A stretch of DNA of 64,000 nucleotides from Delphinus delphis (GCF_949987515.2 NC_082689.1:4840001-4904000), one strand, 5' to 3'; counted from the first letter of the stretch, positions 38,926 through 51,880 are shown. Notes: generated by a model from the letters alone, not told the origin. Numbers and translations: made by a program.

Positions 38926-39681
38926 TCGATGGAAAAGATATTCAACAAGGTGAGGTCAAGACAGAGCCTTGAATCTTCACTCACCAATCCACAACCAGAA
39001 GCTCTGTTGAGTGATCACTGAGCAGGACCTGGGGACATCGTACTGTCTGTGCATCCAGCTCAGACACCTGTGAACTTGCCTATGAAGAAACTACGGTACG
39101 GCCTTGTCAAACACTGTTGACAGCTAGACGGGTACCCAACTTACAGATATGTCTGCCAATGTAAAAACAAGAAAGGGAAATCCATATAATACTTCTCCTC
39201 CTTAATGAACTATCTCTGTTCAATTAAGTCACTGTTTCCTTTTCTATACGCACACAAAGCACAGAGTATTACCAATCTAATTCAGAATCCGACCTGGGCT
39301 GGATTTTAAACTCACTGGTTTAGGGCTCAGAATTCAGCATTTTGGAAACCAAAATGGCAGGCGCCTGTTTCTAGGCAGCTCCCCTCACCCCTTCCGACTG
39401 CAGGAAACTTTCCGCAAAGTAACTGACAGGGACACGGCAATCTCATTTCCAAGGTTTCTGAGTATGTAATTGAGGGGGAGATTCCTGACTCGCTCGAAGA
39501 AAGTAGCTAAGTGCCAGTCTCGAGAAGGAACTACTTGCAAGTGGTGACACCCACCTTCCCCTAAGGGACCATCAGAGCCAAGCTCACCTGCATCCTTTAC
39601 AGCCTTCCTTTCTGGGAGCCCATCCTCAACACCAGTGGCTCTATCCCCACGTGGCTCCATGTTTCCAGTAACCCGCCGGCT

Positions 39682-39865
39682 CACCACTGGGAACCCTCAC
39701 CCAGCGACATCTGGAAACGTCTGGAGACATTCTTAGTTATCAGACCGAGCAGGGTCGGGGTGCCACAGGCATCAAGTGGGCACAAGCCTGAGACGCTGAA
39801 CACACCCTACAACACATAGCACAGCCCTGCCGCGGAAAACCGTCCTGCCCGAAACGTCAGTAGTG
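39682..39865 (-). mobile_element. hAT-type DNA transposon relic (MER5A-like)
   Basis: Reads as the reverse orientation of a MER5A-like element: a terminal accactgggaac-type end, internal gtctggagacattcttagtt, then catcaagtgggcacaagcct and cacaccctacaacacatagc. Non-autonomous, with no coding content. Confidence 0.6.
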
Positions 39866-39869
39866 AGAA

Positions 39870-41455
39870 ACCTGTGGACTCGGAAGGGCTCTTCCATTCT
39901 TCTTCAACCTCTCAGACTCCTCCTCCAGAATCCTGTTCTGTGAGGGCTGGGGGCAATGTTCCTCACACCAGAGACCCTCCCGAAGGCTCCCTTTCCCTGG
40001 AGCTACCCTGGCTCTCCCCCAGGACACATCTCCCCCTGCACCACAAAGCACGCAGGTGGGCGGGGCGTCCTCCCAGCCCCGCGCTGCTGCTTGCAGACCA
40101 CTCTTTCTCCCCCCAAGTCCTGGCCCCTCTGAAGCCTGTGCCCTGGGATCGCGCTCGCTCCCCAAGACCCCAGGTCCCACCCCTTCACTGCCCGTTTCAG
40201 GAGCAGATCACCCACCCTGACCTGTGATCACGTCCGGCGCCTCCTGGGCACTCCCTCCAGCATCCTGGCCTCTGGGCCCCTCCCAGGTGACCTCGTGAAG
40301 CTCTTTCCTCCCCTCTGCCACCGCATCCGCTGCTCTCCTGGTCCGGACCCGGGCCCGCCTGCTGTAGGAACCGGCCCCTTTGGGTTCTATTCCCCGCCCC
40401 CGCCCCCCATGCCCAGTCTGCCCAGCTCACCCACACCGGGGCCTCAGGTCCCATCTACCGGCCCCATCGGTCTTCACCGACTAACATCCACCTCACGTTC
40501 CATTTCTCTCCCTACCCCGCGGGACGACATCACAGGCACTGCTCTTGCAGATTTCAGCCTCCATGCCCCCTGCCTCTACCTCTCCTGACCACAGCCCCCA
40601 GCATGACTGATGATTTCCACCCCTACCTGTGCCGCACCAGGACTCAGGCCCGGGATGGAAGAGAACAGCACCATGCCAACTGCTTCCTCTACTGTGTGGC
40701 CCCTTTGTGGTGCTGGGGTGGGACAGGGGCCCAACCTCTGGCCTGTGCTTCGATCCACTGCATTCTGGAAGTAACTCCATCCCTCCCCCTCCAAGAGGCT
40801 CTATCACCCCTTCTCTACTCCCCTCAGACACCCTGCCCTGCATCCCACCCCCCTCGAGGACCCCCATTTTCATTTCACTGCAGACACAAAAAGAAACAAT
40901 AAAAGCAGCAACCAGAAGAGGGCACCCCCCTTCCCGTCCCGGGTCCCCACGGACTCGGGGCCTCCTCGCCCCACCCTGTTGCCAAAGCAGCCCCTCCCCC
41001 GTGAACTGGCTTCCACCCGGCAGTTCGAACCCGCTCCTGCCTGCATTAAACGTGCTGCATCGCTGTAACATCGCCGCTCCTGACGAAACCCTGCCGTGAC
41101 TCCAGGCCCTCACCCAGCCACCAACTGGCTTCTGCTCCTCCTTAAAGCAAAGCCCCTCAGAGCTGTCCTCCTCCTGGCTGCCTGTGCCAGGTGTCATCTG
41201 CCCGTGTCTGACCCGCCAGCCCGACACGCCCCTGCTGAGGCCCGGGAATCCCCACAGCCTCGTCCGTGGGCAGGTCCCAGCGGGATGGCGCCCGTCTCAG
41301 CAGCGTCCCACGTGGTTCCTGGCTCCCCCCCTGGCTGGGAAGACGCGGCGAGGCCTTACACTAGTTGGGTGGGAGGAAAACTAGGAAGCTGTGGGTCCTG
41401 GGATCCAAAGAATGATGGCCGGGAGAGGCCCCCATTCTGGCCCTCGTCCTCGGTC
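39870..41455. other. AGAP1: GC-rich intron
   Basis: A C-rich plus strand gives overlapping proline/serine-rich frames on both strands (for example 244 codons at 40493-41227 minus, 175 codons at 41096-41623 plus). Frames open on both strands and a lack of recognisable domains argue against coding. No exon-intron signals were matched to AGAP1. Confidence 0.45.
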
Positions 41456-41459
41456 ACCT

Positions 41460-41640
41460 CCTGTCCAGCCCTCCTTGCCTCCCTGGTGAGGCCGCCCTCA
41501 CCACACGGTACACCCCATCAGCCGTGCCTTTGTCTCTTAGTTAACTGGACACCTTCTGAAGGCAGGAACGTTCTTCAAACCTCTTCACCAAGACAGAGCC
41601 TGAAACGTCCTGGGGATGAATGATCGGGGTTCCAGGCATG
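41460..41640 (+). mobile_element. L2-type LINE 3' fragment
   Basis: Visible as tctcttagttaactggacac, cttctgaaggcaggaacgtt and ggggatgaatgatcgg, a decayed L2 3' end. Confidence 0.4.
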
Positions 41641-41768
41641 TCTGTGGAACTGAGTTTTATAAAGAGTTGATTCTCTCTTGCAGAGGCTTTAACACAGGTG
41701 GATGACACTGCTTTGGGTGTGTAACAGAGAATCACCTTTGCAACTTAGTTTTAAAAGTAACCACAAGC

Positions 41769-42080
41769 GGGCTTCCCTGGTGGTGCAGTTGTTAAGAATC
41801 TGCCTGCCAATGCAGGGGACACGGGTTCAAGCCCTGGTCTGGGAAAATCCCACCTGCCGCGGAGCAACTAAGCCTGTGCGCCACAACTACTGAGCCTGCG
41901 CTCGGAGTCCGCGATCCACAGCTACTGAAGCCCGCACGCCTAGAGCCCGTGCTCTGCAGCAAGAGAAGCCACTGCAATGAGTCGCCCCTACTCGCCGCAA
42001 CTACAGAAAGCCCAGGAGCAGCAACGAAGATCCAATACAGCCAAAAGTAAAAATAAATAAAAAATAGATTTATAAAAAAA
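41769..42080 (+). mobile_element. Long-form CHR SINE, sense
   Basis: Long CHR variant of the same type as the copies at 26558 and 31381, ending in gccaaaagtaaaaataaata plus an A-run. It has a perfect 15-bp TSD, aaagtaaccacaagc, at 41754-41768 and 42081-42095. It is in the opposite orientation to the copy on the other side of the AGAP1 exon. Confidence 0.95.
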
Positions 42081-42095
42081 AAAGTAACCACAAGC

Positions 42096-43480
42096 ATGCT
42101 TCTGTGTTAAACTGCAGTCAGTCGGGTAAGTTTCCAGCAGTCTGGAACCTATTTTTAGGTGAGCAACTAAGACGGTGGATAAAGTCTATTTACGTTTCCA
42201 AAGTATCTCCCTTAATAGCCCCCTCCATCGACCACACCCACCTCGTGGGTCCTCTGTGCTCTGGGGGCCAGCTCTGCCTAGGCACCTGGGTCACGTCAGA
42301 GACTAGAGGGTGAAAATCCCTGTCCCCGAGTTGATTCCGATGACTGAGAGGATGCCTATCTGATCAGAGGACGAAAAGGGGAATCAGATGTACGGCGAGC
42401 ACACCAGCTGCCTGGATTTAAACATATGTACACAGAAGCGCCACCTGCGTGCAGAGAGAAGTGAGGTGAGGAACCGTCCTCACGTCCACTGTCACCAAGG
42501 CGAGCACAGGCAAGCCGGCCCCATGGCCTCCCTTGAGAAACAGGAATATGACCCTGGGACGGCTGCTCGGGCCACTACGACTCAGAGTGAGAGTGACAGA
42601 GAGCCAAGGTCAGGGGAAGGCCCAGGAGCGGGGCGGGGGAGGGAGAAGGGGAGGGAGAACAGAAGAACATGAGTCCTGCCCTGGCGCCTGGAGGAAGGGA
42701 GGGAGGAGGGAGGTGAGCTTTCAGGATGACACGGGTTGCCATCTCGTAATAAGAGCAATAATGATAATGATGAAATCAGGAAGCAGGACCAGCCCTGGTA
42801 AGCCCCACAAGTTCTTCCGCAGGCAAGGAGGAGCATGAATAAAGTAAGGGATATGCACCAGTCTCCTGGAGACCAAGAAGCATTTCCCATCCATGGCCTG
42901 GTTTGCTGCTCACAGGATCAAGGTACCGCCAAGAAAACCATCACTGCCCTGATGCAGAGACTTTCCAGGCCCTCCTGCAGGTGAGGCTGGAGCCCCGAGC
43001 GCCTCCCTTCCTGTGTCAGCACTCCACCACTGTGGTCCAGGCCCTGGACACGTGCTCCTAACGTTTTTGCTGGAGGTAGCCACTATGAGGTCAGGCGTCC
43101 CGGGGGCCGGGCTAAGGGGGTGGGAAAAACCAGATGCTCTGGGGTGGGGACAGTGGGAGCAGGCACAGCTCAAGGCTGGTCAGCTGGGCGAGGAAAGGCA
43201 ACTGCCCCAAGCCAGGAGGGCCCACGATGCGAGGGGACCCGCACCAGGGCACAGAGGAGGAGGTCGGAGTGTGAGTCATGACAGAGGCCAGGGAGGGGCG
43301 GGGCCACGCGTGGTCAGGGAGGCCTGGAGGAGAGAGGGGCCCTGGTAGCCCTGACCGTTCTCGAGGATGGGGGTCACGTTGAGGAAGCTCTGGTTTCTAG
43401 CTAACTGGGTCCCAAGTCCCAGTGCCGGTATAGGAATGCCTGGCTTCTAGATTTGGAGAACTCCCTTCCAAGAGGAGTCA
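42096..43480. other. AGAP1: GC-rich unique intron
   Basis: Includes a GA/GGGAGG-rich low-complexity segment at about 42610-42715. No exon recognised. Confidence 0.45.
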
Positions 43481-43500
43481 TTTAAAATTCCCCTGGTTTA

Positions 43501-43708
43501 GGGCTTCCCTGGTGGCGCAGTGGTTGAGAGTCCGCCTGCCGATGCAGGGGACGCAGGTTCGTGCCCCGGTCCGGGAAGATCCCACATGCCGCGGAGCGGC
43601 TGGGCCCGTGAGCTATGGCCGCTGAGCCTGCGTGTCCGGAGTCTGTGCTCCGCAACGGGAGAGGCCACAACAGTGAGAGGCCCGCGTGCCGGAAAAAAAA
43701 AAAAAAAA
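43501..43708 (+). mobile_element. CHR SINE, sense
   Basis: Complete short CHR unit with an A-tail. It has a perfect 17-bp TSD, aaaattcccctggttta, at 43484-43500 and 43709-43725. Confidence 0.96.
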
Positions 43709-43879
43709 AAAATTCCCCTGGTTTAAAATATGAGCAATCAAAACGCACCAGGCGTCTGTGCTGTGCTTTTCCATTTCCAACAGACTCCGCTTGCCTGACG
43801 AGGTATCCTTCAAACTGAAGAGGCCCCAAAAGCCCAGCCCCAGACACTGAAAACGAGCCCACAGAACGCAGTACAAATA

Positions 43880-44660
43880 ACGCATCTTATTCTGTATCAA
43901 CTACTGGGCGTCGGGGCAGACAGTACCGTCGACAGCCTTAAATACGGGAGGGCACGTGCAGAGAGCAGGGGAGCGGGGGGGGACGCCGAAAGGAGAAAGC
44001 CATGCCAAATTGAAAGAGGCAAGCGCCTCATTACGCCCCCTCTAAACCGGCTCTGATGAGGGACCGGAGCCCCCAAGACGAGGCGCCGAGCCGGGACAGG
44101 CCGGTCCACCACCGTCCCGAGCGCTCAATGTCGGCCATTAGTTCTTCCCAATCGGGCGTCAATGTTCAACGCACACCCCAAAAAATATATAATACGAGCA
44201 ATAACGATAACAATCTGCAGTGTCTCCGAGCTTCAGCACGTGACGTATGAGTCAAAGAAGCAGTTTCACTTTTCACTCGGAGAGCTGACAAGCATGACTG
44301 GAGGGGGAATAAAATAACATTCCGTTCGCATAAATATCAAGTAGCCTGCTTGCGCCTGCTGCGCCAGGAACGTATTCTCAGCCGTCATTCCGGCAGACAG
44401 GCCCAAGGACACTCATAACTTATTTTACAATCATTTAGTTTCAGCTCAAGTGGAAAACGTGACAACTTATCTCTGCTGACAAGATGCCATATCAAACCTT
44501 ACAATTAACTCTCGTCCGATTATCTGCCCAGCCGATCATTAGCGGGGCCATCTTTGATGAACTGCTGCAGAGAGCATGCCTCGGTGATGGCCGTCAGCGC
44601 CAGGTGTGCGGATGGGTTTTCTGCTATCCCGGCTGATATTCAAATAGACCGGGCTCCACG
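43880..44660. promoter_or_regulatory. Candidate intronic regulatory element (repeat-free, CpG-retaining)
   Basis: About 780 bp with no recognisable repeat. Its left third keeps many CpGs (gcgtcggggc, cgaggcgccgagccggg), unusual for old intron. Next is a dense motif cluster (44237-44277) and then an AT-rich right half with ATTA/ATCA-type words (acaatcatttag, ttacaattaactc, cgattatctg, cgatcattagc, gatattcaaatag). No coding signature. Regulatory function is inferred from composition only. An alternative is an unmethylated CpG patch without function. Confidence 0.4.
44237..44277. promoter_or_regulatory. Clustered E-box / CRE-like / AP-1 / ISRE-like motifs
   Basis: Within 41 bp: CACGTG (44237-44242), TGACGTAT overlapping it (44241-44248), TGAGTCA (44248-44254) and the ISRE-like agtttcacttttcac (44262-44276). 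The words are seen directly; binding is not shown. Confidence 0.4.
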
Positions 44661-46015
44661 CCTGTGATTCCCGTGGCCCTGCTTCTCTCAAGGGTCTCCA
44701 AACGTGTATGCCGGGGGAGGTGTCCTCCTGCACCTCGCTGGGAAGGAGCGGGGCATCCCTGCGACTGTCATGACCGCAACAACTACTGGCGTTCCTACCG
44801 CCATTGCACGTCCAACGTCCTTCCCCGATTCCTACTCTGGAGTGCATTTCAGGGAGCTGTGGACCCTCTGGAGGGATGTCTCCCTCCACTCTTCCGTACT
44901 GGGCTCGATTTGGAGAGTGGACACCCAGAATGTGCTGCAGGGAGCCCGCCACGCTATCTGGGGGAGCTGCCAGGAGTTCTGAGGGCAGGCTGATTGTTAT
45001 TTCCTGTGTGCTGACGAAAGATAGGAATTGCTTTAAAATGCATGTTCACAAGAAGCCTGAATCTCTATTAAAAAAATAAAAAAAGGAAAAGGACCGACCG
45101 TGAATGCATATTAGCTCTCCTCTCTCTCACTTTCACATAGTCCCTAACTTACTCATCTGGCAGGATCAGGAACAATATATTACTAAAAATCTTTGTTTTT
45201 TGGTATTACAAGAATTCAAAATGATCAAAGACAGGGCTATTTGTCAGTGCCGGGCTGGGGTGGAGGGAATCAGCTGAGGGTTAAAACCTTCCAAAAACTC
45301 AAGATGGAGTCCCTGTAGGAGCTGGTTAATTAAAACCTATTCCCTTCAAGACAAAGCCAACAATATAAAGCTAATTTGGATCTTCACTAAGGGCTCTGTT
45401 CTTTCTGAAGCTCAGAGAGATGTGTGGGCTGGTAAATAAAGAACAGGCCACCTCTGCCATCCAAGGAAATCACAACATCCCGGCTGCTGTTAAAAGGTGA
45501 GTGTGAAGTGAAGTTCAAAACCTCACCCCTTCTCACAGTCCTTTTGACGGGAGCTTTCAACAGGAGGACGTTTACTTGAATCCCAATCTCTGAAGATGTT
45601 TCAGAGCCCGGCATATTGTCCGGTTCCCTTTGCAGCTAGCGGCGCTCACACAGAGGTACACGGTGTCAGAAGAAGGGGCAGCGGGGACACTGCGGGGGGC
45701 CCAGGAAGATGACAGGTGTTGGGGAAAAGGGAGAGACAACACAGTGTTAGACTGAGTTACAAAAGTGGGAGGCAAGGAATACAATAGGAGGGGCTAGAAT
45801 GGAGAGGAAACATAGGGAGAAGTATTTCCTACCCGGGCTGTGTTCAGTTACACCCAGAGGTCTCTGTAAACGACGCTGGAATTGGTCTTCATTTACATGA
45901 AGCCCTTACTTACTGAAACATGTTTCTATGACAGCCTTAAAAAAAAAAAAAAAAAAAAAACCCACAAACTCTGATCGCTAATCAGGGTTTGGAGTTTCAT
46001 TTTGAGGCAATGAAA
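44661..46015. other. AGAP1: Unique intron with a poly-A run
   Basis: No exon recognised. A poly-A of about 22 bp lies at 45939-45960. The overlapping frames at 44539-45079 have no recognisable domain. Confidence 0.45.
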
Positions 46016-46017
46016 AA

Positions 46018-46148
46018 TGTTCTATGGTCGACTGTGGTGAAGGCTGCACGTTTCTGTGAACATACGAAAAGTACTGAATTGTAGACTTTAAATGGATGAA
46101 GTTTTGTGCTGTGAGTTTTAGCTCACTAAAGCTATTTTAAAACAAAAG
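46018..46148 (+). mobile_element. Old L1 3' terminal fragment
   Basis: Sense L1M-type end: gtcgactgtggtgaaggctg, actgaattgtagactttaaa, then ctcactaaagctattttaaa. Confidence 0.65.
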
Positions 46149-46829
46149 AAAAGGGCGGGGGTCCATTGTGTTCAATGCTACAACGCCACCAAACAGGGAA
46201 GACAAAAGAAGGTAATGGGAGGGACCAGCAAATGCAGGTTCGGTGTCAGAGCAGGGGGTCCGGGTGGGGGGGGCGGTCGGACGACACTCAGAAACTTAAG
46301 CTAAGGCCGTTCACAAGACTTAGGTCACAAAGTTGAGTGTGGGGACTGGATGTGGCTCCCTGGGCCTCCAGACAGCCACCAGGACCTGGTTCCGGGTCTC
46401 AGAGAAGAGGTGGACCCTGGGATGTTCTGTCCTTCTCTGAGGGAGCCGTCCTGCCCTCCCGCGTGTCCTGTGCAGCAAGCACATGTCCAAGGGCGGAGCA
46501 GCCTCACTCCTCTCGTTTCCTCACATCCTCCCCGCTCCCTGAGCTACATCCGCCTCCGCTCTGGCCTCCTGGTGCACGCCGTTTCCTTGCACCCGGAATC
46601 ACCTTGTCCCCGTCCCTTCTTGCCCGCTACAGCAGGCTCTGTGAGTGCGTCCGTGAGCCTCATGCCGGATGGTCAGCCTGTACTCATACCATCACCCGAT
46701 CTGGGGAATGCAGGTCAGGACTGTATATTTCAGCGTCAAAAATTAAATTGTTCTCTGGCGGAATTTTAGCTGAATCAAGCGCACAAAGTTTAAATTAATC
46801 CAGTGTACTCCGAAAACGTGTACAGGCAC

Positions 46830-47140
46830 TCTGAGCAGCACCGTTCGGTGGAAATGAAATCACTTCAAGAAATGCCTGCACCTCGTTTTACATAATCAGT
46901 CATAACCATTTCTCAAGTGGGGCGCTTACAGCTGCTCAATGACAAAGAGATTCTCTTTCACGTGGGAGGCTCCACTGGCTGAGCAGGTTGGGGAACGGCT
47001 GAGATGACTAGAAGAAAACTCAATTAGATAGAGAAGTTAATTAAATGCACGATCCCTCTTCGATAACGTAAATTTCCCATCTTTAGAAACCTAGCTGCTT
47101 CTATTAAAAGTCACTTGGAATCAAATTCCCAACTCCTGCA
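46830..47140. other. Repeat-free block, possible conserved noncoding element
   Basis: Contains gagaagttaattaaatgcac and cgataacgtaaatttccc within a balanced, repeat-free stretch. No coding content. Offered as a candidate only. Confidence 0.3.
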
Positions 47141-48465
47141 CAGGAAATGGTCCTGTCTGAGGCAGGAAAGGCCAGCTTCAGTTCTGCAAGTCCCCAGCGG
47201 GCTCTGTCCAGGGTCCTGAATATGTTCACTTGGTTCCTTCTTCTCAAGGTACAGAAATGCATCAAAACAAGGCTGTTTCTTCATGACCCATCCCTGCTCT
47301 TACTCTACTGATATCACGTGGTTTGAGAAAGTAGAGCGATGGTGTCCCCAGCTTTAAGAAAACCTGACATACAGAAGCCCAGACTAAAACAGGAGGTCAT
47401 TTGGTTGTGATACACCATCCCATTGCTCCAGGGTCAAGTGTCAAAAAGGTCAATAATCTAAAGAGTAGAGTGTGCTTCAGTGTGCTTAACTATTTCCCTA
47501 ATGCTTAGACGGACTGAAAAATTCTGACCATAAATCAATACTTTTCATATATTTTCCATATTCGGAATTATTGCATGAGGGCAGTTTTCAAGGGATGTGG
47601 GCCCAAGAAAATGAGTATTCGTGGGGCTCGGGATACCTGATGCTAAACTGCTCCCAGAAGCTTTGTGCTCCCCCCACGGCAGTGTGCGAAGGCATCCAAA
47701 CCATCACGTCCCTGAAGCCCAGGAGCTGATGCACATTCCAGCTCCTACCCTGACCATTTCCCGATGAAGAAGTCCATGGTCCTCAAGATGGACAACATCA
47801 AGGGGCCCAAGAGGGATGCAGATGGGGGGCAGGAAGAGAAGCACAGGACGAGTTCCTCAGAAGGAACTAGCACAGCTGTGGAATCAGAAAAGCAGTTCAG
47901 AATCCCACCTGGCTATGTGACTGGGTAGTTCATCTCTTTTGGCCTCAGTATCTCCACATGTAAAATGGGCAGGACAGCACCCCTGAACACCTGCCCTCGG
48001 CCTGCCGCAGCCCGGCCTCTCCTTCTCCATCCTGCCCAACACCGACTCCACCCTCCAGGTGTGCAGGCCAACAGCCCCGGGCCATCCTGACTCTTCTCCT
48101 CCTCTCACGTCCCACACCAGTCCAAGAGGACACACCACCACACAGGGCTTGGACCCTGTGCTCACTGTGGTACTGACCAACTGCCAGACAAATGGGTGGA
48201 CAGACAGACCCACTCACCCCGTCAGGCTCTCTTCTAGAGCTGTAACAACGGAAGTAAATAAAACAAATCTCCTGTCCTAGAGAGCTGATGTCCTGGTGAG
48301 GGGATATCATCAATAAACACACACTAGACACAGACTCACACATTAGAGGGATGATGATAGATGCTGAGTGGACGGGTAATCTAGGTGGTCCTGGAGGGTC
48401 ACTGACATGCTCTTAGCCTCCTTTAATCCTGAAGACCATGTAAACATGGCCACAAAGGGCAATCA
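47141..48465. other. AGAP1: Unique intron with one MIR relic
   Basis: No exon recognised. The MIR relic at 47875-47990 is listed separately. Confidence 0.45.
47875..47990 (+). mobile_element. MIR SINE
   Basis: MIR core: tggctatgtgactgggtagt, ggcctcagtatctccacatg, then taaaatgggcaggacag. Confidence 0.6.
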
Positions 48466-48469
48466 AGTT

Positions 48470-49262
48470 TTTTAAAACAAGAGTCATCCACAAATAACAA
48501 CTGCTGGTGAGGGTGTGGAGAAAAGGGAACCCTTCTGCACTGTTGGTGGGCATGTAAATTGGTGCAGCCACTGTGGAGGTTTCTCAAGAAACTAAAAATA
48601 GAACTACCATAGGAGCCAGCAATTCTAATCCTGGGTAGAATTTATTTAAAAAAATAAACAAACAAAAACCACTAATTCAAAAAGATACGTGCATCCCAAT
48701 GTTTACAGCAGCACTATTTACAACTGCCAAGATATGGAAGCAACCTAAGTGTCCGTCGACAGATGAATGGATAAAGAAGGTGTGAGAAATCTATCTACCT
48801 CTATCTATACATCTAGATACCCACACAGTGGAATACTACTCAGCCATAAAAAAGAATGAAAATTTGCCATCTGCAACAACATGGATGGCCTTGGAGGATA
48901 TTAGTGAAGGAAGTCAGACAGAGAAAAACAAATACTGGTATCACTTATATGTGGAGTCTAAAAAAACTAACTACTGAAGATAGTAAAAGAAACAGACTCG
49001 CAGATATAGAGAACAAACTAGTGGTTACCAGTGGGGAGAGGCAAGGGGGAGGGCAAGACGGGTAGGGGATTAAGAGGAACAAATTACTATGTATAAAATA
49101 AACTACAAGGGTAGATTGTACAGCACAGGGAACGCTGCCAATAGTTTGTAATAATTATAAATGAAATATAACCGTTAAAAATTGTGAATCACTATGTTGT
49201 ATACCTGAACCTTACCTAATACTGGACATCAACTATGCCTCAATTGAAAAAAAAGAAAAAAG
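48470..49262 (+). mobile_element. L1 3' fragment, sense
   Basis: ORF2 end and 3' untranslated region: gctggtgagggtgtggagaa, then atggaagcaacctaagtgtc, then gtacagcacagggaacgctg, ending in an A-rich tail. Many substitutions and stops show it is older than the 29.6-kb copy. Confidence 0.9.
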
Positions 49263-51866
49263 AATAACCATCCAATAAGTTGAAACTAAGGAATCTGAAC
49301 ACAGAACTGCAACACAAAAAACATATATTACTGATACCAAAAGAAGATTATAAATTTAGGGGGAAGTTCTGATAACTATTAGAGAGGATCTGGGACGTTC
49401 ACGCTTAGACATCCCGAGATTAAAGCTGGACGAAGTACAGTGCCGACAGCAGACAGCTCACGGATTCCTGCCGGGGTGGGAGCCCAGGGCCAGACGACCC
49501 TCATCGTGAAGTCCTCCTGGCCCCTCTTCCCAGCTCCCACACAACACTGCACTCCTTTCATTGCCTTCTGAGTGCTGTGATTTGGCTCTGGGGATGCTTC
49601 CCTTATTTGGTGGTGTCCCTCTGAGTTTTAACTTCTTTACGTACGCTTAGCAGCCAGTAGGCACCAAACACCCAAAATAGATGCTCAGTAAAAAGTCTTC
49701 CAAAAAAAAAGAAACGCCAACACAAACTGCAGCGCGTGCACGCACACACACACACAAACAAAAAAATCCACAACAGACAAACAAACAAAAACCCCACATT
49801 TAAGGAAAGTCTTTGAATGCTGGAAGAAACAAAAATCCGTATATCTATCATTGTATATCTGTGACCTAGAGGTTTTAGATATTATTTAAATGCCAGCTGA
49901 AAAAATCTGCATTAAATACCCTCACAGTTTTGAGCCCTTTGTAGAATAAATGATTACCCTATGAAGACGATAAATTGTATCTTCTTTTAAAAAAGATCTA
50001 GATTTCCCTTGGGCATCATCACATGTCACGTTATGTTATGTTTCAACTCAACAGATGGCTTTTTTATTTTGGATGAAATCAAATGGTAATTTGCAAAATC
50101 ATAGAAATAATATCTTCTCAACATTTAAAATGATACTTGAAAAACTTCTTGTTCTATGTCATCTCACTACTGTCTCCTAAACCGTGGGACAGGAGGTTTG
50201 ATTGTGGTTCCCAAGCCTTTGTTGATGCTGGGTGGCACGCCAGTGAGAGATGGTATCAGGTGCCTCAAACGTCGGGCCGCTTGAAAGAGAGGCCCCACAA
50301 GTCTCAGAAACTCTATTCCTTTCCGTCACACCTGGGCCCTAACAATCGCCCCAGTCAGTGGATTGGAGGCTCCTGTGCGGGACTCCCTCCCACCTTGAGC
50401 CACTAAGCCCACGGCGGAGCTTTGAAGGGTTGGGTTCCATTGGTAATCCCCCCTCAGCGGTCTTGCACAGAAAGCCCTGGAGCTGGAGCAGGGCAACTGG
50501 CAACCACTGGGGACCAAAGGTGACAGAGCTCCCCACTTGGACGAGCATGACCTTGACGACATATTCAGAGAGCGTTTGCACGTGCGCACACAGACACCAG
50601 CCCACAAATAACCACCCGGCGCCTGCTTTGTGGGAAGCACTGTTTTAGGTCCTGGGAAAATAGCCGGACGATACTACGTGTTTAAAAAAACAGATCCAAT
50701 TAACACTGCAAAAACCAAACAAATCCAACTGTAATTCTATACTGCATGTGTGGATGCAAGAGACACTCAGAATACATTTACCTAAATTTGCATTGTGAGC
50801 TGCCTTGGTCACCTGTTTCATACCTATACACCCTTCTAACAGAATAAACCTTTTTCATAAAAATATGGGACAACAACTCCATAGGTAAACGCGAGGATTT
50901 GTCCCATGAAAATCTTTTTTGGAAAAGTGTGAGATGATTTCTTTAACTGCCACCGAAAAGAGAATATTTCTCTTTCCTGCTGTTTTAGAATTTTGCTAAC
51001 GTGCTGCTGATGACTAACGACTGTGCTACGTATTTTATGTAGATTCCAAGGCTGGGGTTAACCTCTAACTTCCTCTGCCTGAACGCTAGATGTATTCAAC
51101 TCACTCATGTCTCCAACTAGCGGCAGCTGAGGGCTGGGGCTGAATTCATTTGAATAAAGAACTTGAGACATTCAGGTCGTCTGTACTTTGAATTCTGGAA
51201 TCAGTCTCGTGTGGTATTAAGAAGATGAGGCCAATGACCTTTCACTTCTGATTACACTGTTAAAACAACTGCATTTAAAATACTGACCAGGTCACAAATA
51301 CATATTAGGTAGGATGATAAAAGGTTCCCCAAGCCAGAGGGCAACTGAGTAGATCAGAGTGGGCTGTTTTGTTTCCACGCCAAACCTGTAGTTAAGATTT
51401 CTCCTTCTTTCGAAGGAGCCTGAGTGAGAGCTTCCTACATTTGGCAAGTTCTACATTCTGATGGTGCCAACACTGCCCAGTCCACGCAGGGAGTGGCAGG
51501 CTGGCACGGTGCCATGCAGCTGAAGCCCAAGATTCTGATCACCTAGGTTACAAGGATACTGCTGACTCTGTACCGGAAGAAAATGAGTAACTCTCATGGA
51601 CAGTACCCATGAGGAACAAAGGCTGCACACATGGTACTCAGATGAGCCACCTTGACTAGGGTGACAGTCACCCTGCTTTGCCTGGTACAATCCCTGGTTA
51701 TGCCTGTTTCCCAGCATAATTAGTAACATATGGTCACCACAACCTTAATCCCACTCTGCCATCATTTCTGAAAATGACAAAAAGAACAAAGTTCAAAGGA
51801 AATCTGATAATTATGGTTATTAAGCTTTGGGCAAGTAAGGTTTCCTGAAAGTCGAAAAGCCCCTCT
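49263..51866. other. AGAP1: Unique intron
   Basis: Short CA run at 49742-49758. The frames at 50137-50648 overlap on both strands with no recognisable protein. No exon. Confidence 0.45.
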
Positions 51867-51880
51867 AAAATCCTACCCTA

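Noticed and set aside
40493..41227. 244-codon minus-strand frame, with 156-codon plus-strand frame overlapping
   Set aside because: Both strands open in a C-rich stretch and no recognisable protein. Judged compositional.
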